DNA of 64,000 nucleotides from Siniperca chuatsi (Eukaryota; Chordata; Actinopteri; Centrarchiformes; Sinipercidae), in NCBI RefSeq assembly GCF_020085105.1, contig NC_058046.1:27498175-27562174 (forward strand), read 5' to 3'. The notes beneath the pieces were generated by a model, which searched no databases, was not told the DNA's origin, and saw only the letters and a program-made list of their open reading frames with translations. Positions 38,331 to 51,521 of the stretch are shown in pieces (the first letter of the stretch is position 1; every line of letters begins with the position of its first letter). The translations under genes and the position numbers were made by a program.

Positions 38331-39500
38331 CTTTGCTAGACGCAGGAGAGTAGTGTGTATCAACGTTAGGCTTAGAGTTACATGAACTGAATTACTTACA
38401 TGGTGGAGAATTGTTAAAACTCACATTTGTCAAACATGGATTTGGCTTATTTGCTTTGGTTAATACTTGTGGAGACGTCCCTATATAATATAGCCTAGGC
38501 CTACGTGAAATGTCTTCCTACAGTTCAAGGGATCATGCTTTCAATCAATACCCCTAACACTGCTGCTACTGCAATTACTACCTTGTTTTTCAGGCACCTT
38601 ATCAATATCATACTAATAAGAGCCATCCCAATAACAGGCAAATAGTAGTAAATAAATAAATAATGATAACAAGATTAGTAAAAGTGATCTGAATTTATTG
38701 AAATAATGGTACAGCAATTTTAAAATAACCAAATAATAATCTAACAGCATAATTATTAATCATTGGTTTCACACATTACACTGTCACCACTGTTCATTGC
38801 AGTAATACCCCCAAAAATTAGTTTATGTTAAAACCAGATCTCAATAAATACAGTTTGTGGCTTGTTCCCTTAAAGAGTGTCCACTGAGCCTACATTTAGT
38901 TAGGGCTAGCAGATACCAATTTTAACCAACCATTTTAAAAGTAATACAAGTCTTGATTAAACTAACACACAATTAACAGCAGTTCTTAACAGCAGATGAC
39001 ACATCGATCAGCACCTTCTGTAACAAAAAAGACGATTGTCTGAGTGTTAGATGTTTGTTCACATATAAAAAAAAAAAGCATTATGATTAGACAACTATTA
39101 CTAAAACTAGTTCTGCTCTTGCCTCTTGTTACAGACAACACAACCTTTGTGTTTACATTAATTAATTTAGAAAGAAGACACTAGTGAACAGACAGTCAGC
39201 ATCGTCACTGATTAGCTTACTTTCTAACGTTGAAGAGCGTTTGGCGGTTACATGTAATTTAGCGACCGTTATATCGCTGATGTTTTAGCTAACAGATTCG
39301 ATTAGTTGGGCACTAATTTCACATTAAAATATACATCTTGGGATTTAGTTTTCAGTACCTAAGACATTTATTTGAAAAGGTCATTAATCTCCTTCTGCGT
39401 ATTACCAAAACATAATTTTAAATCCATATTAAATATATTAAACTCATAACTTTTTGAAACCCATTTCTTTTCAGACACACCTGAACGCTACCGCTCTTGA
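38331..39500. other. Non-coding DNA, no feature seen
   Basis: AT-rich DNA with no supportable gene, RNA gene or element boundary. It is the loop between the halves of the smaller inverted repeat. Confidence 0.4.
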
Positions 39501-39540
39501 ACGCCTCCCTCACGTGACGTTCAAACGTATGGCGAAGGTG
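39500..39540 (+). promoter_or_regulatory. Possible promoter / first exon with E-box and CRE-like motif
   Basis: TCACGTGACGT combines a palindromic E-box (CACGTG) with an overlapping CRE-like TGACGT. It is followed by ATGGCGAAG directly abutting a good donor (gtgagt at 39,538). Together they resemble a short 5' exon, perhaps of the reductase gene at 43,308. The exon there has an upstream acceptor (43,211-43,212), but reading through from ATGGCGAAG meets a stop, so if used it would be non-coding. Confidence 0.3.
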
Positions 39541-39779
39541 AGTGAGCTAATGTTGGTTTGCTAAGTTAGCTCGCAGCCTTTAAGCTGTTCTCTCTTTTAT
39601 CTGGATAATACTTAACGCCAAACTGTGATGTTTTCGGAGAAATGTGGCAAAAATGTTTGTTGCTCCGCTTATTGAATAACATAAATACCTTTACGGAAGG
39701 GGTGTATTTGAGGCGCGCAAAAAACACGAAACACAAATTCACCCTGGTTAGATTAGGGTTCTAGTTAAAATGTGGTAGT

Positions 39780-39990
39780 TTATACACAGTTAATAGTGTA
39801 ACCTACTTAAAACTAATGTTATCTAATGCAACAGTTCTGCAATAAATCCTATTTTTTGTGACGGTTACAATGTTCAATTTTTTGTTGGAACAGAGAGAGC
39901 CAACTTTACAATCATGGAGGTTGTAAATTAGCTTGTCTAGTTTTCAACTTGACACAAGCACCGATCATATAGGAACAAATGTGAGCTAAT
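39780..39990. repeat. Second inverted repeat, right half
   Basis: Approximate reverse complement of 37,942-38,155, with scattered substitutions and small indels. The interval between the halves is about 1.6 kb. Confidence 0.8.
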
Positions 39991-41440
39991 TATTTATTTT
40001 GTATGGCCACACAGGCCACAACAGTTGTTAGTCCTGTGTTAAAAGACCCATGAAAAAATCAGAAAGTGCTTTCATCTTCCAATATTTGATTTTTGGTAGT
40101 GGGACTGTCAGCTTGTTTAACACTTGGTTCACTGGTTGAGCCTTGCATAATAGTAAGTCCTCAACAGTATGGTATTGTTGTGAGTGCAGAACCATATTGA
40201 AAGCAGCCTTATACTCATAGAAAGAAAGACCTGGTGTGTGTGAGAATCAAAAACTTAAATGAAGATTGCTTGCCTATTATATTAATACCATGTTGAAACT
40301 TTTGTACACACACACACAAGCAGGGCAAGAGGCTTAACAATTCAAAGTGTTGTCCTGCAGACTTGCTGACTGCAGGGAGAAGTTGATTAGCTGTTGCAAA
40401 CAGGCTTACATTTATACAAAGAAACAGGGATATCAGAAAGCACATCCTGTATTGGGGACAGTATGTAGTATAATGGCCATGAGAGGAGAAGAAGCAGTTG
40501 TGGGGAACGAAGCAGAGGGAGTGTAGGATGTTGTGCTGACTGTGGTTTACTGAATAGAAAAGATCCATGTACAAAATATGTTTTGATTCTCCAATGCTTT
40601 AATAAATGCCAAATTAAGGAATAGCTTCTCTCCAGACTTTTCTTTTGCAAATAAACGAACGCGCTGACATGTGCTCTCAGTAATTTTTCAACACTTGCTA
40701 ATTGATTTTCCATGCTGGTGGTTTATACTGTACATCTTAAAACCATAGAGTCATTGAGTTCTCTTTGTTTTGAGGACTGTTATTAAGTTATGTATGTATG
40801 CTTTCATAATCTACAGCAGAATTGAGAGATAGGATGAGAAACTGGTTGAACCTTGTTTTCAGAGGTTTTTGAAGGCAAAATATTGCCTTAGAGTGTTTTT
40901 ATTACAGTATCACAGTGTTTCTTTAATTCCATGTGCTACTTAGCAACTTCCATGTTAGCGTCACATGCAGCCTGATGTTGTTCAAGCAAACCACCAGATA
41001 GATTTTAAGGATTTTACAGGACAGGCCTCAGGGAGTCATTAAAACAGTAGTCAAACACAAAATGGGAATCAGTCTTGATCCTATTGAAGGTCACATGATG
41101 CGTGTTTTCGTCTCTTTTTCTGGAAACTAATGCATTTTAAGTGCTCGGACAAGAGCAAAAGCACAAAGTGACCTTTGACTCTTGGTTAGATTAAAGGTCA
41201 CATAAAGTTCAGTGTAGTACTTATCCTAAAGACTATATCCATGAAAATATTTAACTAAGTTTGGGTTTAAAGCCACATATCATCAGAACTTATTTTTATG
41301 TGATTGTGGTTGGCAAGACAGGTGTAACAATCTGAACAAGTTGAAATCAAATAAAATCAGTAAAAATTGCATTAAGGTTGTTTCTTTGAAATAGCAGCAC
41401 TGCTGTTTGTTCTGAAGAGCTTCTAGCACTCACATACCAG
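39991..41440. other. Non-coding DNA upstream of the SINE
   Basis: Short open frames on the minus strand at 40,215-40,713 show no family resemblance, have no splice context and overlap each other in different frames. I regard them as chance. Nothing else is recognisable. Confidence 0.4.
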
Positions 41441-41650
41441 CCGGGGCGGCTGTGGCTTAGTGGTAGAGCGGGTCCACCAATCGGAAGGTCGGCGGTTTGA
41501 TCCCGGCTTCCTCCAGCCCACATGTCGAAGGGCTGTGCTTTCGGTGTGTGAGTGTGTGGGACTGATTAGTTACTTTGATGAGCAGTTTTGCCATCAATGT
41601 ATGAATGGGGTGAATGTGATAAAATACAGTAAATGTCATTCTTCAAAGGT
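41441..41650 (+). mobile_element. tRNA-derived SINE
   Basis: The head has RNA polymerase III promoter boxes at tRNA spacing: box A TGGCTTAGTGG (41,453-41,463) and box B GGTTTGATCCC (41,494-41,504). A non-tRNA body follows, fading by about 41,650. The cloverleaf is not fully paired, so this is a SINE rather than a functional tRNA gene. I do not assign a subfamily. Confidence 0.75.
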
Positions 41651-42559
41651 TTACATATGCTTCATTAGCCTATTGTTGACACAGGAGTATTACATTAGAG
41701 CTTAAAAGTTTTATATTGTATCAAAATAATTTAAATCAAATTGAACTGTGGGAAAAAATGTGATATTTTATGATCAAAATCGCAAGTATTAAATCAGTAC
41801 ATCACTACTTTACATGTAGTAAAGATGGCTTGTATCTTAAAACATCATTTAGGCTACATGATTGACTATAACTTTATCTGAACATATATTTTTGACTTTG
41901 ACAGTGACACTATTTAAAAGATGTAACATTCCACCTGCCTTCACAAGGTTTCAGTCCCGTATCTCCACAAAAGACTTTGTACAGCACCTTTCAACAACAG
42001 GGCATAAAAAGACAGTGGGAAAATATAAAGTGAATTTTAAAAGAGTGAAATGAAATAGAAGATAAAAAATGGGAAAAAATATAATAGTAAAATTACAGCA
42101 AATCGTAGCAAGTTTTTGCACAAAGCTGCTGTCACAATGAAGCATGTGGCTCCACGTTGACCAGAATTAGCTCGAACATATGAGCTACTGTATCAACTAA
42201 ATACATTTTTCAGAATAATTTCCTAACCAGCATCATTTGAGATTCAGTGTCTGTTTAGTACCTCAGAGAGCATCTGACGAACAAGCTCGTCATCCTCCGC
42301 TGCTGCAGAAATAATCCTTTCAGCCCAGTTTGGACACAGCAAAGACAAGCAGTGTTTGTTCTTCTTGCCTCCTTTAAATGAAAGTTTTCATCTCCCTGTT
42401 AGTGAGTTTGGACAGCCGTGAAAGCTTTTTCTCACTTCACATGAGCATTTTTATATGAACAGCAACAGAAAAATCGAATAATAACTTTGTTTTAAGTCTT
42501 GTGTGATGTTTGTACATGTACGTCATTTTGAGATCGATAGCAGGTTGCGTTCTTTTGTA

Positions 42560-42940
42560 GATCTGAAATGATTAGCCAATTTATTGATAAGTTGAGTGAC
42601 AATAAAAAACTGCAACAATTTTGACAATCGATTAATTCTTTAAATGATTTATTAGGCAAAAACTGTCAAACATTTTCTGGTTCCAAGTGCTCAAATGTAA
42701 CGTTTTGCTGTTTTTGTGTTTTATATCCTTTAAAATGTAATATCTTCTGAGTTTTAGACATTTAATTGGACAAAAAAGTGATTTGAAGACATCATCTTCA
42801 GCGTGTGCAGTGCATTTTTCACTATTTTCTGACATTTTATAGACTAAGCAACTAATTGATTAATAATCAATTAGGAAGGAATAATCAGTAGGCTACATTA
42901 ATTGATAATGAAAATAATCGTTAGTTGCTGCATTAATCCT
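42560..42940. mobile_element. Diverged AGCTGCAACTAA-family MITE
   Basis: The segment contains CAATCGATTAATTC near one end, TTGATAATGAAAATAATCG near the other, and the internal TGTCAAACATTTTCTGG block typical of the family. The ends are too drifted to give a target-site duplication. Confidence 0.5.
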
Positions 42941-43307
42941 GTGTTGCAATTTGCAAAACTACTCCTACAGATTGTCTTCATTGTATACGATTTAACCTCT
43001 TTAGATAAGTATTTCTGTTCCGATCAGTGACTGATATTGTATAGCCCAATATCACAAATCACACATTTGCCTCAAGTGGGTACAAACAAGGATTCAGTGT
43101 AGCATTTATCTATATTTTAAAGACAAAATACGTCAGATGACAAACATAAATTCCTTAGAGAGGACTTCTTTTTTGCACCGTAATAATCTTGTTTTACACT
43201 TGATCTTGAAACAGGAAGCGAACCTCCCCACAGTTAGTCTGAGACCATTCGACGTTCGCTGTCCATTGATCAGCCCTGACTGAGCTCAGTGTGTCAAGAG
43301 TCTGAGG

Positions 43308-46300
43308 ATGAAGATTGCCGTGCTGGGAGCCACTGGGCAGACTGGACAGTTTCTGGTCAACCAGGCGCTGCAGCAGGGTCACACCGTCACCGCCATCGTC
43401 AGGAACCCGGGAAAACTCACCGTGCATCATGACAATCTCAAGGTAATGCAACACTGCGTTTGTGCTGCTGCTGTCTGCATGTTGGGTTCAAAGTTCAGTC
43501 AGTGAGATGTCACATGATAAATGTTTTATTGTGTCCAAATGAAGTTTATATGAGGTAAAACCTTAAGTACTGCACTTGTTTCTGAACAGTAGCCACAGAT
43601 GTTCGTGTAGGTTTAACATCTGGGTGCGAGACTGTACACAGAAGTGCAGATAACAATGTGGACTTGACTGCAACACTGCAAAGATAAGCCTGGTGTTATT
43701 CTATATTTTTGTTTTTGTCAACAAATCCCATGAAAAGACCAAAATCAACAATTAAATGATTATATAAACAAGTAACACCTGATATATGTTAGTCCTCTCT
43801 GTCATAGACCTCCATTGTTGTCCACCAACTATTAAAAACACTTACTGTATATGAGCCTGAAAGTACCAAAGGGTAACTTGTTCCTTCAGTATGATGAACA
43901 GTGACTGTTCTGAGTCACTCCCTCACCATCCGCAGCTGAAAATAGTCCCAAACCAATGCACTATTTGAGTAACCTTTGCTAAAAACTACAGCGCCCACAC
44001 CCAAGATGAAAAGCAAGCAGGTACATAGACATAATGTGCATCATTTGATGCAGATCACACACATATTCTTTGGAAAAGTCAGAAAATAAATGTGTTTTGG
44101 GAAACGGTATGTAAACGGTATGTAAAGTGCTACAACACATACATATGTGTATGTGTGGAAGTGACATATTTGTATTAGGCCTTCTATATCAAGCTATAGG
44201 AGGAATTGGGAGGAGGTAGCGCACCCGACACAATAGCAACTGCTAGTAATTGTTGAAGAAATCTTCTTAATGTAAAACCTGACACATATCTTGAGAATAC
44301 GAGAAGCACAACTGGAAGAGAAATGGGTAAAATGGACATGATACAAGAATCAAAATGGCGAAATCGAAACAGAGCTGAAAATAAATGCATCAACAGGATT
44401 GGCTTGACTGATAGAAAAAATGTAAATGTACTTCCCAAACAGTAATCTCTGGTCAATTAAGATTTAAGTAGAAAAAGACTAGTGTCCACCTGTTTTAGGA
44501 AATTACTGAGCCTTAAAAAAAAAAAATGAAACTATACATTTGTGACCTGTTTTTTAAAGATTTTTTCGGTTAAGTCTTCTGCCACAGACAGGGATAGGGA
44601 AGTCGGAAAGACAGATTAACACAGAGAGACAATAGAATAACACCAACCTTATCCTTAATTATACTTTACTGCTGGAAGATCTTCACATTAAGGCATCGAA
44701 TAAAAATCCTGCAATTTGAAATGCATCATCTGTCAAAATAAATAACTCAAACTTGAATTATATGTGATCTCAGCTCAACAAAGGGGTTCCTGATCATCCA
44801 CTGCGGCTGATCTGTGTTAACTGAAGTATATATTATTCGTGTTTTCAGGTGGTTGAAGCTGATATTTTCTCGGCAGACAGTCTGAAGACTCATTTCAAAG
44901 GACAGGATGTGATCATGTCCTGCCTCGGCTTCCCCAACTCCTTCTTCTCGGCGGTGACGGGCTACACCCTGTCCATGAACGCTATGATCAGCGCCATGCG
45001 AGAAGCCCAGGTCAACAGGATCATCACCATGACCTCCTGGTACACTGACCGTAAGTGTGTGGGGACTTTTGTGATTTCATAATGAAAAAAATCCACCCAA
45101 TTGATCTTATACTCTTCTAGGAGTTGTTTTGTGTTGATATACTGTAATTTACTCTTTAACCTTCTCAAAACAACTTACCACAACCTTCAGATGTCCACCT
45201 ACAGCCTACTTATTTGACTAATTTGTGAACTTTGGCTTGTCGCTGCGTTGCATTGTGGTGTATTGAGGCTGTTATAGAATTTGATATCAATTCATTTTCT
45301 TCGAGGATTTTCTCCTGATTTGATTGCAAACATCTAGAAAGAAACACTTTTTTGAGGCTCTGACACCACTGACATGTTGACAGGTATTGACATAAAACTG
45401 TAGGCTCCACATCTTGTAAAAGTTCATGTATTAAAGGTCCAGTGTGTAACATTTACGAGGAGGTACTGGTGGAAATGGAATATAATATTTATAAGTATGT
45501 TTTCATTAGTGTATAATCACCTGGAAATAAGAATCGTTGTGTTTCCATTACCTTAGAATAAGGCGTTTTATCTACAGAGGGAGCGGGTCCCCCTCCACAG
45601 AGGCTCCCATGTTGCACCGCCATGTTTCTACAGTAGCCCAGAAGGGACAAACCAATCACTGGCTCTAGATAGGACCTTTCGAGTTTTTCATGAGTTTGGC
45701 TGCCACCGTAGTTTCTCCTACACGCTTGGAAGGGGAGGATGAGACAAGCGGTATTCAAATGATTGCAAACTGCAATTTCACCGCTTGATGCCATTAAACA
45801 CACTGGACCTTTAAGAGTGACAATCCCATAAGTGTACAATTTATTTTGACAAACAAATCTTACCTCAATGTCCACTTACTAGCATTTATCTTTATCAGTG
45901 GATAGAGATTTGTCAGTTGTCATGTCGTGGCAACTGCTCAACTCGGTCCGCTGATGACGAATGTAAAATGCGGTATGTACGAAAGTTCTGGGGGGGGGGA
46001 GCTAATAAGAATGACCTTTCACTTTCATCTTTAGTAGCTTTTTAGCCACAGTAGCGGCTTGGCTCTAAGGATGGTAATGTCAGTCTGTCGGTCGGTCCAC
46101 CACTTCTAAAATATCTCAACAACTAGTTGATGAATTTCCATGGAACAGATATCCATGATCCCCAGAGGATAAATCCTAATGACTTTGGTGGTCAAAGCCT
46201 GGAGGTAAAAGTTTTCACTTATTCAGTAATATATCTCAACCTCTACCAGATGTATTGGCGCAAATATTGTAGTTAGACATTCATAGTTCACAGATGATAT

Positions 46301-49300
46301 ATGCTTCTTGAACCCCTGAATTTTCCTCTAGCGCCACCATAAGGTTGACATTTGTGGTTTTGAGTGAAATGTCTCAACTATTGGAAGGATTGTTAAGAAA
46401 TTTGGTTCAGACATTAGTGCATGAACTATAAAACTTTGATCCCTTGGCTCTTCATCAAAATTAAATTTTTCACTTTGCTTTATAACTAGACGCCTGCAAA
46501 ATAAATGAGATTCCCATTAGCCTTAGCTGTACTTTGCGTTTTGTGCTAATGTTAGCATGCTAACATGCTAAACTTAGATAGTGAACATGGTAAACATTGT
46601 AACTGCTAAACATCAGCGTGTTAGCATTGTAATTGTGAGCATGCTGATTTTAGCATTTAGCTCAAAGCACCACTCTGCCGAAGTACAGCCTCACAGAGCC
46701 GCTAGCATGACTGTAGACTCTTATTTAATATAGAGCTTGGCAACCGACGTCACTGCGCAGTGCATTCTGGGACGTAAGCAAGAGGGTGCCGCCATATTGT
46801 GAGGCCACATCGGGCGAGAATTAAAATATGAACATATCTGTAAAAATATGTTGAAAAGTCAATTAAAAGAACGAAATGTACTATACAGAGACAAACTTCT
46901 ACCGGACGGAAGAAAACGGTACCTGGAAAAGATGGCATTGATCGGAAATCTGGATCCGTATGAGGTGCTTGCAAGAGAATGTAGTCGAGACCCCGACGAT
47001 TTACCTCCTCTGACATTTCCAGATATTTTTGTATATTTAGTCTGTGGTGTGAGTGCTTATACCGAGGCTGAGTTTCGTAATTTTAAATCTATGGAAGCCC
47101 ACGTTCAATTTACAAATGGCTGGGTCCATGACTTGGAAGCCTACAAACCGCCAAGCTGTGAAAACACCGTCGTTCGCACAAAGGTGTGTATCATCTTACT
47201 TACCTACCTGTGATTAGTGAAACACGCATCTTTACACAAAATTTTATCAGATTTTTATAATATCCTCCTGATAACCAGCTATGGTGTTTTATGGACATTA
47301 TGTTTTAGCGATTTCTCTGAGACATTACAGTTTTAAGTCTGGATGTCCTGTACAGAGCATGTTCAGGGCTTTTCAGAGATAATAAACGATTGGATGTTTC
47401 CCCATGGCCACTCCCTCTCCTTGGTCTTTAAAAATAGATGACATTAATTTAGTGATCAAGTGTAACACCCTTATGGAAATATGATAATATTTTGTGCTAT
47501 TATAACAGGACTTTTTAAAGTCCCAATGTCCTCTACAGAGGATATGACATAACATGAATAAAATATAATTTTTCTAAATTTTTCTTTTGCTCTAAACAAT
47601 GTAATGACCTGACAAAATACTAAATTCATCCATTTTATCCTGGTAGTCAGGAGGATAATATGTGTGTGTGTGTGTATGTATGTGTATATTATGTGTATAT
47701 ATATATATATATATATATTGTGAGCAGTGCCGGGAAGGCGGGGTAGCTGAGACCTGTACTCAAGTTGGAGGCAACAGTTCGAATTCGCGGCACAAAGATG
47801 GTCACTGATGTGCCAGCATACTGGGTTTTGCCTAGTAACTTGAGCAAGATTCACCCAGAAGTGGGATATAGGATAGACTACACCTCCTCAGTTGCACAAA
47901 GGAAGACATTAGACCAGCGAATAAATACACAGTCCACAGCACCAGCCATAAGGAGTCGGGCACAGAAACGGAAAACTCCTCCAGGTAATCTTGAAGATTT
48001 ATCACCACTTCTTGATACGTTACTGCACCATAGCAAGGCCGTTGGTTTTTCAGGGATGGAAAAGTACTATGCACAATACTCACAACACACAGCTGCTGCA
48101 CCATCCTCTGCTTTACCTCCATGCCTGGCAAAATCCCTGTATGATGAAAGCATAGAAGCCAGTGACCTGTCTGCTGTCCTGCTGGCCTGTGAGAAGAACA
48201 TGAATGCTGTACGTGAGACGGACGAGCAGGCAGCAGCTGTAGAACAGTACACCAGGCAACAACATCTGTCGTCTGCGTGGTATGATTACAGAAGCGGAAG
48301 AATTACAGCGTCAAAAATGCATGCTGTATATGCCACCTCTCTGGAGAGGCCATCCCACACAGTTTTGAAGCAGGTGTGTTACCCACACGCACAGCACACA
48401 ATATCAACTGTCCAAACCAGATGGGGTATCAGTCATGAGGGTGATGCTAGAAAGGCCTACACTGAATCCACAGCTGCATCTCACACACACTTCAAAATCA
48501 AACCGTGTGGCTTCATAACAGCAGCTTCCCTGAAATCGGAGCATCACCGGATGGCCTGACTATGTGTGAATGCTGTGGAAAGGGCTGCCTGGAGGTTAAA
48601 TGTCCTTACAAGTATCGGTCCTGCAGCATCCAACAGGCATTGGTCATGAAGGACAAAGACTTTTGTCTCCAATTGTCCTCAAACAACCTTCAGTTGAAAA
48701 GAGACCACCGCTTCTACACCCAGATCCAGACACAGATTTATGTCACCCAATCAAATCACTGTGATCTTGTTGTTTGGACTGAAAGTGATTTCACTGTGGT
48801 GCGGGTCTTTCCAGACCAGGATTTCTGGGAACCTCGTCTAAAAAAAGCACAAGAAAGTGTGTGTCCCAGAACTTGTGGCAAAACATTACTCAAAGGACAT
48901 GCAGCCTCATGTTCCAAATGAAAAAGAGCAGTAGTAAAGAAGTGGCTGTTGTTTATGAAAGAATTGCCCTTAGGCCTACTCATTTAAGAGTTTTTTTTTT
49001 TAAAGTGTTATACTTGACTCAAAGAGTATTAGTTTGTTACTTGAAGTTTAGTGTTTCAAAGTAGTTCAGCACAAGAAACTAAACATTGCAATTTGCAGGA
49101 GATTTTATTTATTAAAATATAAGTTTTTAATTATCAAATTGTCATCTGAAGTATTTCATGTACAAATAGCATACCATGTTCATTCTAAGGCAGGTACACA
49201 CACCCCCACAAAAAATACAAACATGTTCAATCTCAGGAGGGAACCACACATTCACACACACCAAATAGAAAACAAACATTTCGCTTGGGGTCTTTTTACC

Positions 49301-50752
49301 ATTCAGCATGCACATTTTTCGGTTTCATCTGGCCTTACAACAACACTTGGACACATGTTAACTAGAATACAGCAAACATTAACAATCTTATCAAGAAGGG
49401 TAAATTCTTCATCCTTACTGGGAAGCAACAAACTAATTGGTACCGTGTTATGTAATAGTTTGTATTTATTGCACAAGCTACCTATTACCCTTTCTACGTG
49501 TATCCTAAGGTGTGCTATAGCACGCGTGTCTTCCACATCCTTAGCATCGAGTTGACATCTGCTTTTAGTGAATGCAGGAGTTTTAACTTCCGCGCACATC
49601 ATTCCCACACTGTCTTTAATATCAAAGCCTCGGCCCGCTAACACTAAATCGCCAGGCAACAGTTTGTTAAGAAGTCCACAATTCTCAGTTATGTGCTTGT
49701 CAGATGCTCGTCCCCCCCATCCCTTTGAAATAAATGAAATTAGGCCTTGGGGTGTAATTCCGATCAAGTATTTCATTGTGTGTGTACCTTTGTAGTGGGA
49801 AAAGGATTGTGCGCGCGCCATTAAATTTGACGGCCTCTCTGTACGTATTTCAAAACAGTCGACAATAATCGCAACACGCTTTCCAAAAGCTTCCAAAAAT
49901 TAATGTGGCATTGTGGCTTGTAAACAGTGTCTCTCAGGCCAGTACAACAAGGGAGAAAGGCGTGCATACAGCACATCGATGGTGTCGGCAATGGTAGCGG
50001 AAAGAGTTCTACGTGACACATTATGAAATTGTGACAGCTTCTTTGAAACTGGCAGGAAGGGCTTAACTGTAGCAAACATTGACAACAAAATTGCAAAACA
50101 TGGAAGTCCTGTATAATATCGTACCTTCTCTGTATTATCTCTGAAAAATTCTTCATCCATCTTTAACTTGTTCAACTCAGACCTAAGCTCCCTATTTTCC
50201 TGCAAAACACGGGTTAGTTCTGCACTGCTTTGCTCACAGAACTGGTATTCTACTCTAAGTCTCTTAGCTGCTGATTTGTCTGTTTCTGTCTGTTCACTAT
50301 ATTCCTCCTCTTCCACAGCTCCTGCCTCTGCTTGATCCACATATTCCTCTTCTTCTGCAGCTTCTGCATGTTCTAGGACTCCATCTCTCTCATCTTCATT
50401 CATGTTGTTTTGTTCACTTTGGCCTCCTCCCTCAGATTCTCTCAAATGGTGTCTATGTTGTCTGCGGCCATGCCGATCTGACACTGTGGCTGTGACTTCA
50501 CAGTGACCCAGGTGCGGGGTTGGAGCCCGGTCTGGATGAGACTCGTCCATCTCATATGCTGGTTTACCTTTGGGAAGACAAAAGTATCCACATTGAAACA
50601 AATTATTGCAATCAACAGTGGAAATACTATATGTAATGTTATACAATACTACATGTTATGTTATAATGTAATTATTTATTTTTATTTAATATGAAGACTT
50701 CAGATGCAAAAGCCTCTAAGTGCTGTCTGAAATTTCAGACAGCACTTAGAGG

Positions 50753-50784
<32 letters not shown>

Positions 50785-51442
50785 ATCTATCTTAAAATGT
50801 CGACAGAATAGTGCTTAGTTACAAAATGTAGAGGAACCTATGACTCCTCTCGGTAACACAATCATTTGCTAAGTGAGGTTTATACACTTACCTGAATGAA
50901 AATGCCTGGAACACACTTTAAATGATCTTGGGATGTCTGCGAAATGTATGTCCGTACGTCTTACGGCGGATATCCAGGCCATCTGTCTCCGCTTTGTTAC
51001 ATCAGACACATGACTTCCTTCATTTTGTTTCCAGGCCGGAAAACAATAAAAAGAAAGACCGTTGTCTATTTTTCTCCCACGTCGATCGTGTGAACGGACA
51101 TTACATCCAACAACACAGCAGGTTCTTCCCATGACTAAAACTTTGTCGGCGCTTCAGAACAAGTGGCCTCACAATATGGCGATTTTTCCCATCAGCCATC
51201 GCGGCGCTAGAGCCGTTACGTCACGCCCCCATACTCTAAATGGAATGGCATAATGGAAGTCTGTATGAGTCTGTTTAAGGCTGATTTTTCACTGGAAGAG
51301 CAGAATATATTTCTATAATTCTGAATTTCAAACTTAAAGTACTACAATTAAAGCCTTTTAAATTCATAAAATAATGTCTTGTAATTATGGGATGTAACTT
51401 ATTTTGTTTTTCAGGATCTGCTTCTGTTTACAGTGGTTTAAT

Positions 51443-51521
<79 letters not shown>

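Larger units (their letters stand above)
46730..51245. mobile_element. ISL2EU-like DNA transposon with YqaJ and THAP-transposase genes
   Basis: Inverted termini share CGCCATATTGTGAGGCCAC (46,790-46,807 on plus; 51,161-51,179 on minus), with weaker similarity further out. Between them lie two convergent genes: a YqaJ nuclease-like gene on plus and a THAP plus DDE transposase on minus. That combination is, as far as I know, the hallmark of the ISL2EU superfamily (related to PIF/Harbinger). The element is inserted in intron 2 of the reductase gene. Both genes are broken, so it is a relic, although much coding sequence survives. Exact ends and target duplication are uncertain. Confidence 0.8.

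Noticed and set aside
40215-40713. Two overlapping minus-strand frames of 119 and 108 codons
   Set aside because: They overlap in different frames, show no domain or family resemblance, and lie in AT-rich non-coding DNA.
41441-41520. Possible functional tRNA gene
   Set aside because: A and B boxes are present, but the acceptor stem does not pair and a non-tRNA body follows, so it is a SINE head.
49139-49555. Plus-strand 138-codon frame
   Set aside because: It is the shadow of the transposase core encoded on the opposite strand.
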